Assembly: GCA_050633665.1 (NCBI GenBank)
Contig: JBOEGY010000008.1
Coordinates: 124,001 to 188,000 of the forward strand
Reading direction: 5' to 3'
DNA from: JAUIAI01 sp050633665
Lineage (GTDB): Bacteria; Pseudomonadota; Gammaproteobacteria; Burkholderiales; Burkholderiaceae_E
Length of the DNA: 64,000 nt
Under the pieces are notes generated by a model, which worked only from the letters and a program-made list of their open reading frames with translations, did not search any database and was not told the DNA's origin. Below are positions 26,285 through 34,173 of the stretch, piece by piece; within the stretch, counting starts at the first letter, position 1, and every line of letters starts with the position of its first letter. A program made the position numbers and the translations under genes.

Positions 26285-27747
26285 GCGGGCAACCTCTGTT
26301 TGCTCTTTGCGTATTTAATGTTTTGACTCTGCACCCACCGCAGGGTTTCGCTCTGAGGTGGCGACGCTGGAAGATCGTTCCAAGACCATGGCGGCCATTC
26401 TCCAAAACGTGCTCGGAATTTCGCTGCGGCTGCTTTCGGATTTTGCCCACGATCAATTCCGATCTGTCGCAGTTCGAGATAGAACATTCGACGATCAATT
26501 GATGAGCCCCTTGCGTTCGACCCAAGTTCGACTAATCTGCCTGCGCGGTAGCTGACTTGATTCTGCTTACGCCGCTCATGACCGCATTCAACGCACTCTC
26601 TAGCGCTGGACTCAAGCATGAGCCCGCAGGAGGGGCATGGAGCCATCTTGGCTTTGGTGCGTTTAACCCGGCGGGATCTCTCGATTTCCGCATCATTAAG
26701 AGTGTGCATCTCAAAGGACTCGGGCGGGCCGTGTCTTGCATAGTTACCGGCATGGTCCAGGATCAATGCGTACTCCTTCCCTTCGTACGGCCGCATCACA
26801 CGGCCGACTTGCTGGATATGAAGCGCGGTTGAGAGTGTTGGCCGGGCAAGGATTGCCACCTGCGCCTGCGGAGCGTCAAAGCCGATTGCCAGGACGTTGA
26901 CCGATGACAGAATGGCGATAGCCCCAGCCTTGAAGTTTTCGATTAGCGTTCTTCTCTCGTCGGGCGGCGTGTACGCGTCGATGTGCGCAGCCGTCACCCC
27001 GTCCGCATGGAAATCATCCACGATGGCCTTGGAGTGGGCGACATCCGTGGCAAACACTAGAGTCGGCTTGCTCTGCGCGTTTGCCTTCCATGTTGAGACG
27101 ATATCCCCGATCAATTCCCTGGACTGCATTGCCTCAGAGAGTTGCTTCTCAACAAAATCACCGGCATTGAGGCCCACTGACTTTATGGCCGCAGCTACAC
27201 AGGCGGTGTTTGGCCCAAACGCGCGAGTTTTAACTAGGTGGCCTTGTGCAACCAACTGGGCAATCGTTGGCCCCTTAACCATGCGTGTGAAGATCTTGCC
27301 CAGCCCCATGCGAAGTGGCGTAGCAGAGAGGCCGACCACAGGCACCAGGTTGCGTTGCTGGAATAGCTCTAGGTGGGCGTTGTGCAGGATGTGTGCTTCA
27401 TCAACGACGATCAGCCGTGGGTTGACGGGAATCCCTCTCGACCGCAGCGACTGAATGCTGGCCACAATGCAGTCGTCCAATGGCGTCCAATTCGAGTTGT
27501 CTGCCTGCAAAACTCCCACGCGCAGGCCCAGGTTGTTCAAGTGTTCGGCTGCCTGCCGCACCAACTCAACCCGGTCCACCACGAAGACGGACTGGCCACC
27601 GACCTCTGCCATCTGGCGGATTAACTCCGCAGCGGTTGCAGTCTTGCCAGAGCCTGTCGGGAGCATCAGTAGCTGGCGTTTGTGCCCGAGATTCAGTCCC
27701 CTTTCGATGTCGACGATGGCTTGCGCCTGGTAAGGACGCAAATTCAT
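26281..27747 (-). CDS. SF2 DEAH-box helicase
   Basis: A 488-residue helicase with Q-like motif LRPYQAQAI, Walker A LPTGSGKT, motif II VVDEAH, motif III GLSATP and motif VI QQVGRVMRP. A C-terminal zinc-binding four-cysteine cluster has the pattern CPSC...CVEC. Similar proteins serve as replicative helicases in phages and satellites. ATG 27747 overlaps the primase stop by 4 bp (ATGA), which fixes the start over the longer frame at 27780. The primase-helicase order and coupling indicate a self-contained replication module for the element. Confidence 0.9.
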   Translation of the reverse strand: MNLRPYQAQAIVDIERGLNLGHKRQLLMLPTGSGKTATAAELIRQMAEVGGQSVFVVDRVELVRQAAEHLNNLGLRVGVLQADNSNWTPLDDCIVASIQSLRSRGIPVNPRLIVVDEAHILHNAHLELFQQRNLVPVVGLSATPLRMGLGKIFTRMVKGPTIAQLVAQGHLVKTRAFGPNTACVAAAIKSVGLNAGDFVEKQLSEAMQSRELIGDIVSTWKANAQSKPTLVFATDVAHSKAIVDDFHADGVTAAHIDAYTPPDERRTLIENFKAGAIAILSSVNVLAIGFDAPQAQVAILARPTLSTALHIQQVGRVMRPYEGKEYALILDHAGNYARHGPPESFEMHTLNDAEIERSRRVKRTKAKMAPCPSCGLMLESSARECVECGHERRKQNQVSYRAGRLVELGSNARGSSIDRRMFYLELRQIGIDRGQNPKAAAAKFRARFGEWPPWSWNDLPASPPQSETLRWVQSQNIKYAKSKQRLPA

Positions 27748-28739
27748 GCGACCACCTCGTGCGCAAACCGCTGGGAACAATATGCGTCTGCGTCTGACCA
27801 GAGACTCAATACGTCGCGAATGTTCCTACCGGCACAGTGATCGTGGTGGCAAAAGAAACCCGGCCAGTCGCTACCGCGCGAAGTATAGATAATTGAGTCA
27901 GCCGGGCTACTGCTTGAGTGTTCATCCTCCCAGGGGCAAATAACTTCATGCTTGTTTTCTTCGATACGCCGGATATAGGCTCCGCGCGAAGCGAACCAGC
28001 CGCAAATATCCAAGGTCGAATAATCACCAGAACCCCCAACTCGCGGAGCCACGCGGACGACAGACGGTTTTAGTTTTTGCAGAGCTTCACCGGCTAATCG
28101 CTCTACCTCCGAGAATGGCAACCGAGACCAATTCCCGGGCGCTTGGAACGTCGAAAGCCGCTGCGGTCTTTTAAGAGTGTGTGGGCCTTTCCGATTGATG
28201 GTTCCGTACAGCCGCCAGACACGGGCCGGGTTGCTAACGCTTCGATCAAATGTCACCGTCTCTGTGGAAAAGTGACTCGCCAAGAGTTTGTACATAGCTT
28301 TGACTGTCTGATTCGTCGCAGCCGTATTCTTGACATACACCCGGTAGAGCGCGTGCGCCCCGTTACCCGACATACCCATTGCCGGCATGGGCCAACCGCG
28401 CGAAGTCATCGACCGAACAAACAGATTGCGCTGATCGATGGCTTCTTGGAGTTCGGAAGCAGTCGAGTTCGACCCTTTGGCGCGAACCGGGTCGAAGTCG
28501 AACGGCAAAAAGGTTATGACGCCGATGTCCTCGTTCTTTAGAGCCCGGCCAGTGGACGGCCTACGAGCCTCTGTGGGGCGATTTAGGGTCACATACCGGC
28601 TAGCGCCTTCCGGAGCGTCCAGAACGGCTCTCTGAAGCGTCTCAGCATCCCTATGGAGGCTGCTCGTCCCGTGAGGCAGCACCCGTAGTTCAGTCACTTT
28701 CGAATCAGCGAATAGCGCGTCTACAAATTGCTTATTCAT
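27744..28739 (-). CDS. AEP-type DNA primase
   Basis: A 331-residue protein. ITFLPFDFDPVRAKG carries the paired aspartates expected of an archaeo-eukaryotic-type primase active site. MGMSGNGAHALYRV follows as the second motif, and the VTFDRSVSNPARVWRLYGT segment matches the third aspartate region of phage and plasmid prim-pol enzymes. The C-terminal CPWEDEH...FFCHHDHC resembles a zinc-knuckle. It should synthesise primers for the coupled helicase, so the element is likely able to replicate after excision. The family is recognised by motif order, not by close similarity. Confidence 0.8.
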   Translation of the reverse strand: MNKQFVDALFADSKVTELRVLPHGTSSLHRDAETLQRAVLDAPEGASRYVTLNRPTEARRPSTGRALKNEDIGVITFLPFDFDPVRAKGSNSTASELQEAIDQRNLFVRSMTSRGWPMPAMGMSGNGAHALYRVYVKNTAATNQTVKAMYKLLASHFSTETVTFDRSVSNPARVWRLYGTINRKGPHTLKRPQRLSTFQAPGNWSRLPFSEVERLAGEALQKLKPSVVRVAPRVGGSGDYSTLDICGWFASRGAYIRRIEENKHEVICPWEDEHSSSSPADSIIYTSRGSDWPGFFCHHDHCAGRNIRDVLSLWSDADAYCSQRFAHEVVA

Positions 28740-28850
28740 CGCCCGTCCTCCACAGATTCAACAGAGGGATTGCAGGGGAAAGGAACAGAAAGGAAAGGAG
28801 GTCCCCTGCCAGGGGCTTGCGAAGGGCCTTCTTAGGGGCTTGGTAAAGCA

Positions 28851-29285
28851 TCATTTGCCCCCCTTTCTGGGAGGCATTGCTACCCGTTCATTCGGAATCT
28901 CGTAGTGCGACTTATATCGGGTAACTAGGTCAGAGTCAGGCAGCGCCCCAAGCGCGTCAATGGTGTTGTTTATCCATGGCGGAGATGATGCCGGCTTGTT
29001 ACCCAGTTGGGTTTCCACGTACTCATGCAGCCAAATCAATCCGCCTTGCCGTTCGATGTACCCGGACGCCTCAAGCTCATCGAGAACAACACAAATCGTG
29101 CCGTGATCGATACCCAGGCGACTGGCGACAGCTTCAGATTGAAAGGGCATTACTCCGCAGAGCGGGGTTTCTGGCCAGGTCCAAAGATGAAGCAGGACAA
29201 TTGTGTGAGCGTGATTTTTGCAAATTGGCTTGTCCCCGATCTTCTCCAGCCAAAACTTAGTCGGAATCGTTGCCCGGCGTCTCAT
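28851..29285 (-). CDS. Winged-helix protein of the replication module
   Basis: A 144-residue protein. The segment QSEAVASRLGIDHGTICVVLDELEASGYIERQG is a clear winged helix-turn-helix, with a turn between short helices and a wing ending in IERQGG. It precedes the primase gene on the same strand with a 111-bp gap. Phage replication-initiation helpers often have this form, but a transcription regulator is equally possible. Its ATG overlaps the stop of the upstream small gene by 4 bp. Confidence 0.65.
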   Translation of the reverse strand: MRRRATIPTKFWLEKIGDKPICKNHAHTIVLLHLWTWPETPLCGVMPFQSEAVASRLGIDHGTICVVLDELEASGYIERQGGLIWLHEYVETQLGNKPASSPPWINNTIDALGALPDSDLVTRYKSHYEIPNERVAMPPRKGGK

Positions 29286-29440
29286 TTCGTGCCCCGCTTG
29301 GCGGTCATGTCATTGAGCGCACTTTGGCGGCGTGAGTTACGGTAGGTGACCGGCACGCTAAACAACGCGTCGAGCCGGCGTCTCGCCCGGAGATTTCTTA
29401 GCGCTCGGCGGCGCTTCAGGTTAGAATCGTTGGATTGCAT
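29282..29440 (-). CDS. Small basic protein
   Basis: A 52-residue, arginine-rich product (LKRRRALRNLRARRRLDALF) starting at the ATG with AAAGGA upstream; a longer start at 29500 is less likely. The stop overlaps the next start (ATGA). It probably binds nucleic acid. No family recognised. Confidence 0.5.
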   Translation of the reverse strand: MQSNDSNLKRRRALRNLRARRRLDALFSVPVTYRNSRRQSALNDMTAKRGTK

Positions 29441-29552
29441 CGAGGGTTTCCTTTTTCGAGAAGGGGAGAGTTTTTGGTGCGCCATTGATGTCGTTCGCAT
29501 TTACCTGCGAATAGCTGCCCCGGCCGGTGACGCAACCGAGTCGGGGTTTTCT

Positions 29553-30272
29553 TTATGTTGTTGCGGGCTCGATCTGCGCTGACATATCGCGCATTAGCGT
29601 TGCGACGCGCTTGCGCTGAACATCCGAAAATTGATCACGATCAGCTAACACGGCGATTTCTTGAATGATCGCTATCAGGCGCTCAATTGCAGTGTCGGCC
29701 GGCGGCGCTTTTGGTGGCTTGTCGCGAGCCTTAGCGATAGCTCTGCTCGCCAAAGCGGAGTTTTGTTGGACGGCCGGCAGCTTGGCGATCTCCGCTGCTG
29801 CGCTTACCGAGATCCCGCCATCGCCAACTGCTTTTTGTAGGTTGTCTGAGCCGTTCTTGATCACGGTTTGAGCGCGTTGAACACCTCGCAGGGAAACGTT
29901 CAACGCCTCAGCGGCATCAGATTGTGACGTTCCGCCAATTGGCGGATTGCTATTGTCGCCGCGCCTTAAGTTAGCCATGCTCGCCGCGACCATGCTGCGC
30001 TGGCCTTCGTTCAAATGACGACGCTTGAGGTTTTGCGATACAACCAAGGCACGCATCTCGGACTCATTTCCGATCCATGATTTTGTTTTCGGTTCCCGGC
30101 CCAACTCCAAGCAGGCGCGGTACCGGTGGCGTCCGTCAAGAATTTTGCTTTCGACGGTAATAATCGGTTCGCGCTGGCCGTGCTCTTGAATGTCCGCTTT
30201 CAGCTCTTCGAACTCGGCGTCGGACATTTCTGGCAACAGGTCAGCCAGCGGGTGAACGGTCCAGTTACTCAT
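29553..30272 (-). CDS. ParB/Spo0J-like nuclease-domain protein
   Basis: A 239-residue protein. The N-terminal ParB-like domain shows LKADIQEHGQREPIITV and ILDGRHRYRACLELG, where GRHR is the conserved nucleotide-binding/hydrolysis box of ParB-N. An HTH-type region near TSQSDAAEALNVSLRGVQRA follows. Such proteins partition DNA or act as regulators or nucleases in mobile elements. No ParA partner is encoded here. Its start overlaps the AlpA-like gene stop by 4 bp, making one regulatory unit with it. Confidence 0.82.
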   Translation of the reverse strand: MSNWTVHPLADLLPEMSDAEFEELKADIQEHGQREPIITVESKILDGRHRYRACLELGREPKTKSWIGNESEMRALVVSQNLKRRHLNEGQRSMVAASMANLRRGDNSNPPIGGTSQSDAAEALNVSLRGVQRAQTVIKNGSDNLQKAVGDGGISVSAAAEIAKLPAVQQNSALASRAIAKARDKPPKAPPADTAIERLIAIIQEIAVLADRDQFSDVQRKRVATLMRDMSAQIEPATT

Positions 30273-30535
30273 GCCGCCAATCTCTCGACAGCGTTCGCGC
30301 GCTCAGCATGGAGGCTCGTCACAAGTGCCCGGATCTGGTCGTCCGATAGACCGGCGACCCTTGCCGCAATAAGCGCGTCCGTTTCTGAGGCTGGGATTGC
30401 TGACGCACGCTTGCCGATTTTGATCGGTGTCGTTGCTAATCCTTGGCGGGCACGCCAGTACATGGTCACCGGTTTCACCCCCTGCCGGGCGGCGGCGTCC
30501 TTGATTCGTTCGAGTCGCATAGTGATTCGTTCCAT
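30269..30535 (-). CDS. AlpA-like HTH regulator
   Basis: An 88-residue protein with LERIKDAAARQGVKPVTMYW followed by KIGKRASAIPASETDAL, the helix-turn-helix plus wing of AlpA/excisionase regulators. In P4-like elements such proteins control integrase and excision. The first ATG (30535) directly abuts a 33-bp palindrome with no ribosome site; a second ATG (30520) is an alternative start. It leads the ParB-like gene, overlapped by 4 bp, so it likely represses its own operon. Confidence 0.78.
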   Translation of the reverse strand: MERITMRLERIKDAAARQGVKPVTMYWRARQGLATTPIKIGKRASAIPASETDALIAARVAGLSDDQIRALVTSLHAERANAVERLAA

Positions 30536-30568
30536 GTATGTAGCAGTTGGTAGTCAACTACTACATAC
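30536..30568. promoter_or_regulatory. 33-bp operator-like palindrome before the AlpA-like gene
   Basis: The arms GTATGTAGCAGTTG (30536-30549) and CAACTACTACATAC (30555-30568) match at 13 of 14 positions around a 5-bp spacer. The palindrome ends exactly at the start codon of the AlpA-like gene, so a bound dimer would block both transcription and ribosome access. The simplest ligand is the AlpA-like protein itself. Confidence 0.7.
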
Positions 30569-30652
30569 TCTGGCCCATCAATGCGTTGGGTCCAGGCCCT
30601 TGTTAGATAGGTCTTACGTTAACGCCGGCAACCGGCGGGAGTAAATTCAGAC

Positions 30653-31435
30653 CTATTCAATCTGCTGACAAATTTTGCGTATTCTTCCTTCCGACAGAGT
30701 GCTCTCAATGCCAAGAAGCTCTAGCGAGGCAACAATTGGACCCGGAGTAGCGAACCCATACTCAAGATTCATCACGCTAGCGGCCTGTCGCGCTGCAATC
30801 CACGGACGCAACTCGCCGGGCATGTATTTTCGCCTTTTCCACCCATCAATTAGCGCGATTAGCTCTTCGTGAGCAGCGCTTGCGTTCTCCATTACTTTCC
30901 GCAGTGCCGGGGTATTCTCGATTGCCGAGAAAGCGATTAGTCCCGGGTAGTACGCCGACGCGATTGCGTCGCGCGCCCCTACAAGGTCAGACAGTGTTGG
31001 GGCGCCCCACCTCAACTGCTCCTTTGACAACCTCAGTACCGGGGACGACAGTAACGCGGCAGGGAGAAAAAATGCGTTCATCCGCCTCATCCAGTCGGTC
31101 GTCTCTGGGTTGCCTGAAGGAAACTGAAATCTCATAGATCTCATCGCGCCGGTAAGCGACTTCTGAAAGGCTTCGAATCGGCACTTTCGAGTCGGGTCGA
31201 GCAGCCACGCTGCAACCTCATTCGACTCGGCGCTTCGCAGGAGCGAATGCTGAAGATACGATGTCAGCTTTTCGACAATTACTGCGCGGTCATCTTGGTC
31301 CCGCGCGAAATCCGCTAACTTGGCCAATTTAGACAGACTCGTTTCTTGAACGAGGTTAAAAGCGTCATCGATTGATGGCCAGGGCATCTGGTCCATTCTG
31401 TTCCCAATGCAGCCCCTGAATGAAAGGAGCCACAC
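30653..31435 (-). CDS. Hypothetical protein
   Basis: A mainly helical protein of 260 residues (247 if ATG 31396, MDQMPWPS, is used instead of GTG 31435). No motif or family is recognised. It shows acidic and tryptophan-containing segments and RKICQQIE at the C-terminus, and no signal or TM segment. It stands alone between the operator region and a set of small core genes, in the same orientation. Without homology I cannot assign a role; a structural or anti-host accessory protein is possible. Confidence 0.55.
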   Translation of the reverse strand: MWLLSFRGCIGNRMDQMPWPSIDDAFNLVQETSLSKLAKLADFARDQDDRAVIVEKLTSYLQHSLLRSAESNEVAAWLLDPTRKCRFEAFQKSLTGAMRSMRFQFPSGNPETTDWMRRMNAFFLPAALLSSPVLRLSKEQLRWGAPTLSDLVGARDAIASAYYPGLIAFSAIENTPALRKVMENASAAHEELIALIDGWKRRKYMPGELRPWIAARQAASVMNLEYGFATPGPIVASLELLGIESTLSEGRIRKICQQIE

Positions 31436-31503
31436 CAGACCGGCAGGGAACCGGCTTTTCGCCCCGTCGGGCTAGGTGCGGCTGTAGACAGTTTGCCAGA
31501 TTC

Positions 31504-31824
31504 CTAGTTGCAGTTTTGCTGTTCGTCCAGCGATCGAGGCTTAATACTTGGATCACTCAATATCGCCGCGACTAGATGTTCGACCTCCTGAAGCGGACCG
31601 ACGAACAAGGTCGCGATCTGATCAATTTCAATCGCACCGGGGCTATCTTCAAACAATTTGGCCGTCGGTGTCAGGCGCTCCGCCCGCGTCATCGTCAGCG
31701 CGGCAAGAGTTGTTGCCGACGCCCCATCTCGCACTCCTACCGGCGGGTCGCCTTCAAACTCCTTTAGCTCATGGACGTCAAGGTGCAAACTGTCTGCTGC
31801 TTCAGTCACGGGGCGCTTATTCAT
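31504..31824 (-). CDS. Hypothetical small core protein
   Basis: A 106-residue acidic protein starting MNKRPVTEAADSLHLDVHEL, with AAGGAGGCGGCC before the ATG, which decides the start over 31845. It has no recognised family. Its start lies inside the end of the upstream gene (8-bp overlap), so the two are coupled. It shares Asp/Glu-rich composition and helical character with its partner. Confidence 0.6.
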   Translation of the reverse strand: MNKRPVTEAADSLHLDVHELKEFEGDPPVGVRDGASATTLAALTMTRAERLTPTAKLFEDSPGAIEIDQIATLFVGPLQEVEHLVAAILSDPSIKPRSLDEQQNCN

Positions 31825-32212
31825 GGCCGCCTCCTTGCTGAGCATAGAGTTTTCGAGTCAACAGATCCTGCAGCTGTTCCAGCTCGAGCAGATCATCATA
31901 AAGCACATCGCAGACGCCGCTGAACTCCAGTTTGGCGTCATGCACCGCCTGATTCACGGCTTCAGAGAGCTTGATTGCACTGTTGAGGCGGCCCAAGATT
32001 AGTGCAGCAATGTCGAAGTTCGGTGCCTCTAAGTTCAATCCCATAATCGGGTTAGCGTGGAAATCTGGGTTGTCCACCACATATCCCTGATCGCAGCCTC
32101 GATGAACGCCGTATACGTGCGCCCCTGCGACCGACCGTTTCCCAATTTCCGCCTCCCCGATTCCAGCTAGTGACTGGGGAAACCGGGTGCTAGTAACATC
32201 CTTAGTAGCCAT
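31817..32212 (-). CDS. Hypothetical small core protein
   Basis: A 131-residue protein starting MATKDVTSTRFP, with AAGGAGGTCAAC as a strong ribosome site (an upstream start at 32266 is rejected). The C-terminal half is an amphipathic helix (LYDDLLELEQLQDLLTRKLY) that may form a coiled coil. No family recognised. It overlaps the next gene by 8 bp. Confidence 0.6.
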   Translation of the reverse strand: MATKDVTSTRFPQSLAGIGEAEIGKRSVAGAHVYGVHRGCDQGYVVDNPDFHANPIMGLNLEAPNFDIAALILGRLNSAIKLSEAVNQAVHDAKLEFSGVCDVLYDDLLELEQLQDLLTRKLYAQQGGGHE

Positions 32213-32286
32213 GTTGACCTCCTTGTTAGGTTGGCTTTGGTTAGGTCGGGCTGGGTGCTGTAACACCCTGACCGGCCGCTTTACAG

Positions 32287-32577
32287 TCAGTCCGGCTGCT
32301 TAATCGCCGTGCTGACGGTTCTTCGAATAGCGCCATCGGTGATGAGTTTCCGGAAAATCTCGGAGACGACGCTTTCTGAAATCTGATCACTCTGCCGGTA
32401 TAACTCGATTCTGAGTGAAGGCCCAAATGCGGCTCTTATCGTCCTACATATCTTGTTAGTTGCAAACTGAATCGCAACCAAGATCACGGCGGTTCCGATA
32501 ACCCATCCGGGCGTCAGGGTCCACAATGCAAGAAGCCACTGTCCGACTGCACCGGTGACGCCTGCGCCCGTATTCAT
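32287..32577 (-). CDS. Small membrane protein
   Basis: A 96-residue protein with a hydrophobic N-terminal half (WLLALWTLTPGWVIGTAVIL, about 14-36) and a charged helical C-terminus. Its ATG overlaps the integrase stop by 4 bp (ATGA), so it is expressed with the integrase. No family recognised; it could be a membrane anchor or an exclusion factor. Confidence 0.55.
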   Translation of the reverse strand: MNTGAGVTGAVGQWLLALWTLTPGWVIGTAVILVAIQFATNKICRTIRAAFGPSLRIELYRQSDQISESVVSEIFRKLITDGAIRRTVSTAIKQPD

Positions 32578-33839
32578 GCCGCCCTCATCGGTATGACGTT
32601 GCTTGGGGGTTCAGGTGATCTCTTTTCGTTCATCTGCGCCTCGCACCAGTCGGCAAACCATTGCATCATCTGCACTCGCTGCTCAAAAAAGTCGCTCCGC
32701 AGGTAAGCCCGGCGCACAGCATCCTTTTCGACATGATCCAACTGACGTTCAACCGCATCTGCGTTGAATCGATTCTCGTTCAGCACATCAGTAATCAAAC
32801 TGCGAATGCCGTGCGCCGTCACCTCAAAACCCAAACGGTGCAGCGTGTATCGCAATGTGTTTTCGGCCAAATAGCCCGCTTTGCTTGAGCTTGCGAATAC
32901 AAAGCTGCTCGGCCCTCGGTCAGTCAGCGCCTGTAGGCGTTTAAGTGTCAAGATGGCCTGTGTCGGCAGCGGCACCGTGTGGCTCTTTCGACGCTTCATG
33001 CGGCTGGCCGGGATAGCCCAGGTTGCTTCGTCCCAGTCAATTTCGTGCCACTGGGCCGCCCGCAATGACAAATCACGTAGTCCCGTAAAGAGCATAAGCA
33101 CGATGGCTGCCTTGGTAACGGGCTCCGTCTTGGACTCTGCCAAAGCCCTCAGCATCGGACCAACATCCTTTTGGCCAAGCGCGGCGAAATGCTGAACCTC
33201 CGGCTTTGCCAGCGTGGAGTAGCTAAGCAGCTCGGCGGCCGGATTTGGGCCGGTGAACTTGCCGCGTTCCTTGGCATATCTGAATATCTGATTCGCTATA
33301 GCGGCCGCCCTTCTGGCAGACTCCCGCGTTCCGGCCTTGTAATTGGCTTCGAGAATGGACCGCAAATCGTCTTCGGTTACTTCCTGTATGGCCAGCTTCC
33401 CCAGCCGAGGCGTCAATACGCGCCGCAATAGGCCCTTGTTTCGCTCTAGATGAGTCTCCGACCAGCCTCGGCCTGTACGGGGCGATGGATGGGTTCTGCC
33501 GTGCTCTAACCACTCATCAGCGACCATGCTGAAAGTCTGCGCTTGCGACCTTTGAATAGCCACCCGTTCACGCTGACGCGCCCTGACCGGGTTCTGCCCT
33601 GCTTTGATGGTGGTTTTGATTCGCTCCCGTTCGGCCCTAGCTTGCTCCAAGGAGACGCGAGGGTATTCCCCCAACTGCATTGAAGACTCTTTGCCGGCAA
33701 CCGTGAATCGCAACTGCCAGTACTTTGATCCGTTGGGATGCACCAACATGCGCAAGCCGGCCCCGTCGCTCAATATCTGAGCTTTTGCGCCAGGTTTGGC
33801 ATTCGCGCATTTTCGGTCGCTTAGTAGGTCTTTGGCCAT
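32574..33839 (-). CDS. P4-type tyrosine integrase
   Basis: About 421 residues. An N-terminal arm-binding DUF4102 domain (AKPGAKAQILSDGAGLRMLV) is followed by a core-binding domain and the catalytic domain. Counted from the longest start (33890), the catalytic residues are Arg272 (FTGLRD), His360 and Arg363 (AHGIRS), His386 (LDHVEKD) and the nucleophile Tyr396 (RRAYLR); all are intact. I favour ATG 33839 because it places DUF4102 at the N-terminus as in relatives; none of the starts has a strong ribosome site. It lies 150 bp inside attR, and putative arm sites overlap its promoter. The enzyme should both integrate and excise the element at tRNA-Ser. Confidence 0.93.
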   Translation of the reverse strand: MAKDLLSDRKCANAKPGAKAQILSDGAGLRMLVHPNGSKYWQLRFTVAGKESSMQLGEYPRVSLEQARAERERIKTTIKAGQNPVRARQRERVAIQRSQAQTFSMVADEWLEHGRTHPSPRTGRGWSETHLERNKGLLRRVLTPRLGKLAIQEVTEDDLRSILEANYKAGTRESARRAAAIANQIFRYAKERGKFTGPNPAAELLSYSTLAKPEVQHFAALGQKDVGPMLRALAESKTEPVTKAAIVLMLFTGLRDLSLRAAQWHEIDWDEATWAIPASRMKRRKSHTVPLPTQAILTLKRLQALTDRGPSSFVFASSSKAGYLAENTLRYTLHRLGFEVTAHGIRSLITDVLNENRFNADAVERQLDHVEKDAVRRAYLRSDFFEQRVQMMQWFADWCEAQMNEKRSPEPPSNVIPMRAA

Positions 33840-33843
33840 CGGT

Positions 33844-33882
33844 CCGGGTAAAAGTATTTCTTCTACCCGCATTTTTACCCGG
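33844..33882. repeat. Right cluster of putative integrase arm-type sites
   Basis: CCGGGTAAAA (33844-33853, inverted), TTCTACCCG (33861-33869) and ATTTTTACCCGG (33871-33882) lie just upstream of the favoured integrase start. They repeat the motif set seen inside the left end. Because they cover the integrase promoter region, integrase binding here may also repress its own gene. Confidence 0.6.
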
Positions 33883-33991
33883 TTTGGCATTAGATTGCAA
33901 TAGACGTTACTAGCCAGTCTTAGGCCATAATCCCTACTAATAAAGGGGTAACTGGCTGTACTGATTCATCCTTAGCCGTCATTTCGGCGGA

Positions 33992-34005
33992 CGCCCTCTC
34001 CGCCA
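33992..34005 (+). repeat. attR: 14-bp direct repeat
   Basis: CGCCCTCTCCGCCA, identical to the tRNA-Ser 3' end at 17843-17856, with no other tRNA sequence around it. It marks the right boundary of the element. Confidence 0.88.
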
Positions 34006-34173
34006 TTTTTCAGTCATGTTGAACGCACCGTATCCAAGCGGTAGCACGCGTTCTCCGGCAGCGCTGCGGTCACCGGACTCTCCTTACGGTACATATTGAC
34101 ACGTCTTGTCGAGTGCAGCAGTTATAGGGCGTCATGAATGGGGCGTCATGAATGGGGCAAGCGCGTTAACAGC

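Larger units (their letters stand above)
17843..34005. mobile_element. Integrated satellite-like element at tRNA-Ser
   Basis: A 16,163-bp element bounded by a perfect 14-bp direct repeat, one copy being the 3' end of tRNA-Ser(GGA). A P4-type tyrosine integrase lies just inside the right end. Core genes on the minus strand are integrase, AlpA-like regulator, ParB-like protein, primase, helicase and a phage ejection-like protein. The left 4 kb, next to the tRNA, is AT-richer cargo with candidate phage-defence genes. No capsid, portal, terminase, tail or lysis genes and no conjugation genes are seen. It therefore cannot be a complete phage or ICE, and a satellite or phage-derived plasmid-like island fits best. 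Confidence 0.85.

Noticed and set aside
33992..34005. Second partial tRNA-Ser gene
   Set aside because: Only the 14-bp att identity is present; no other tRNA arms precede it, so it is attR.
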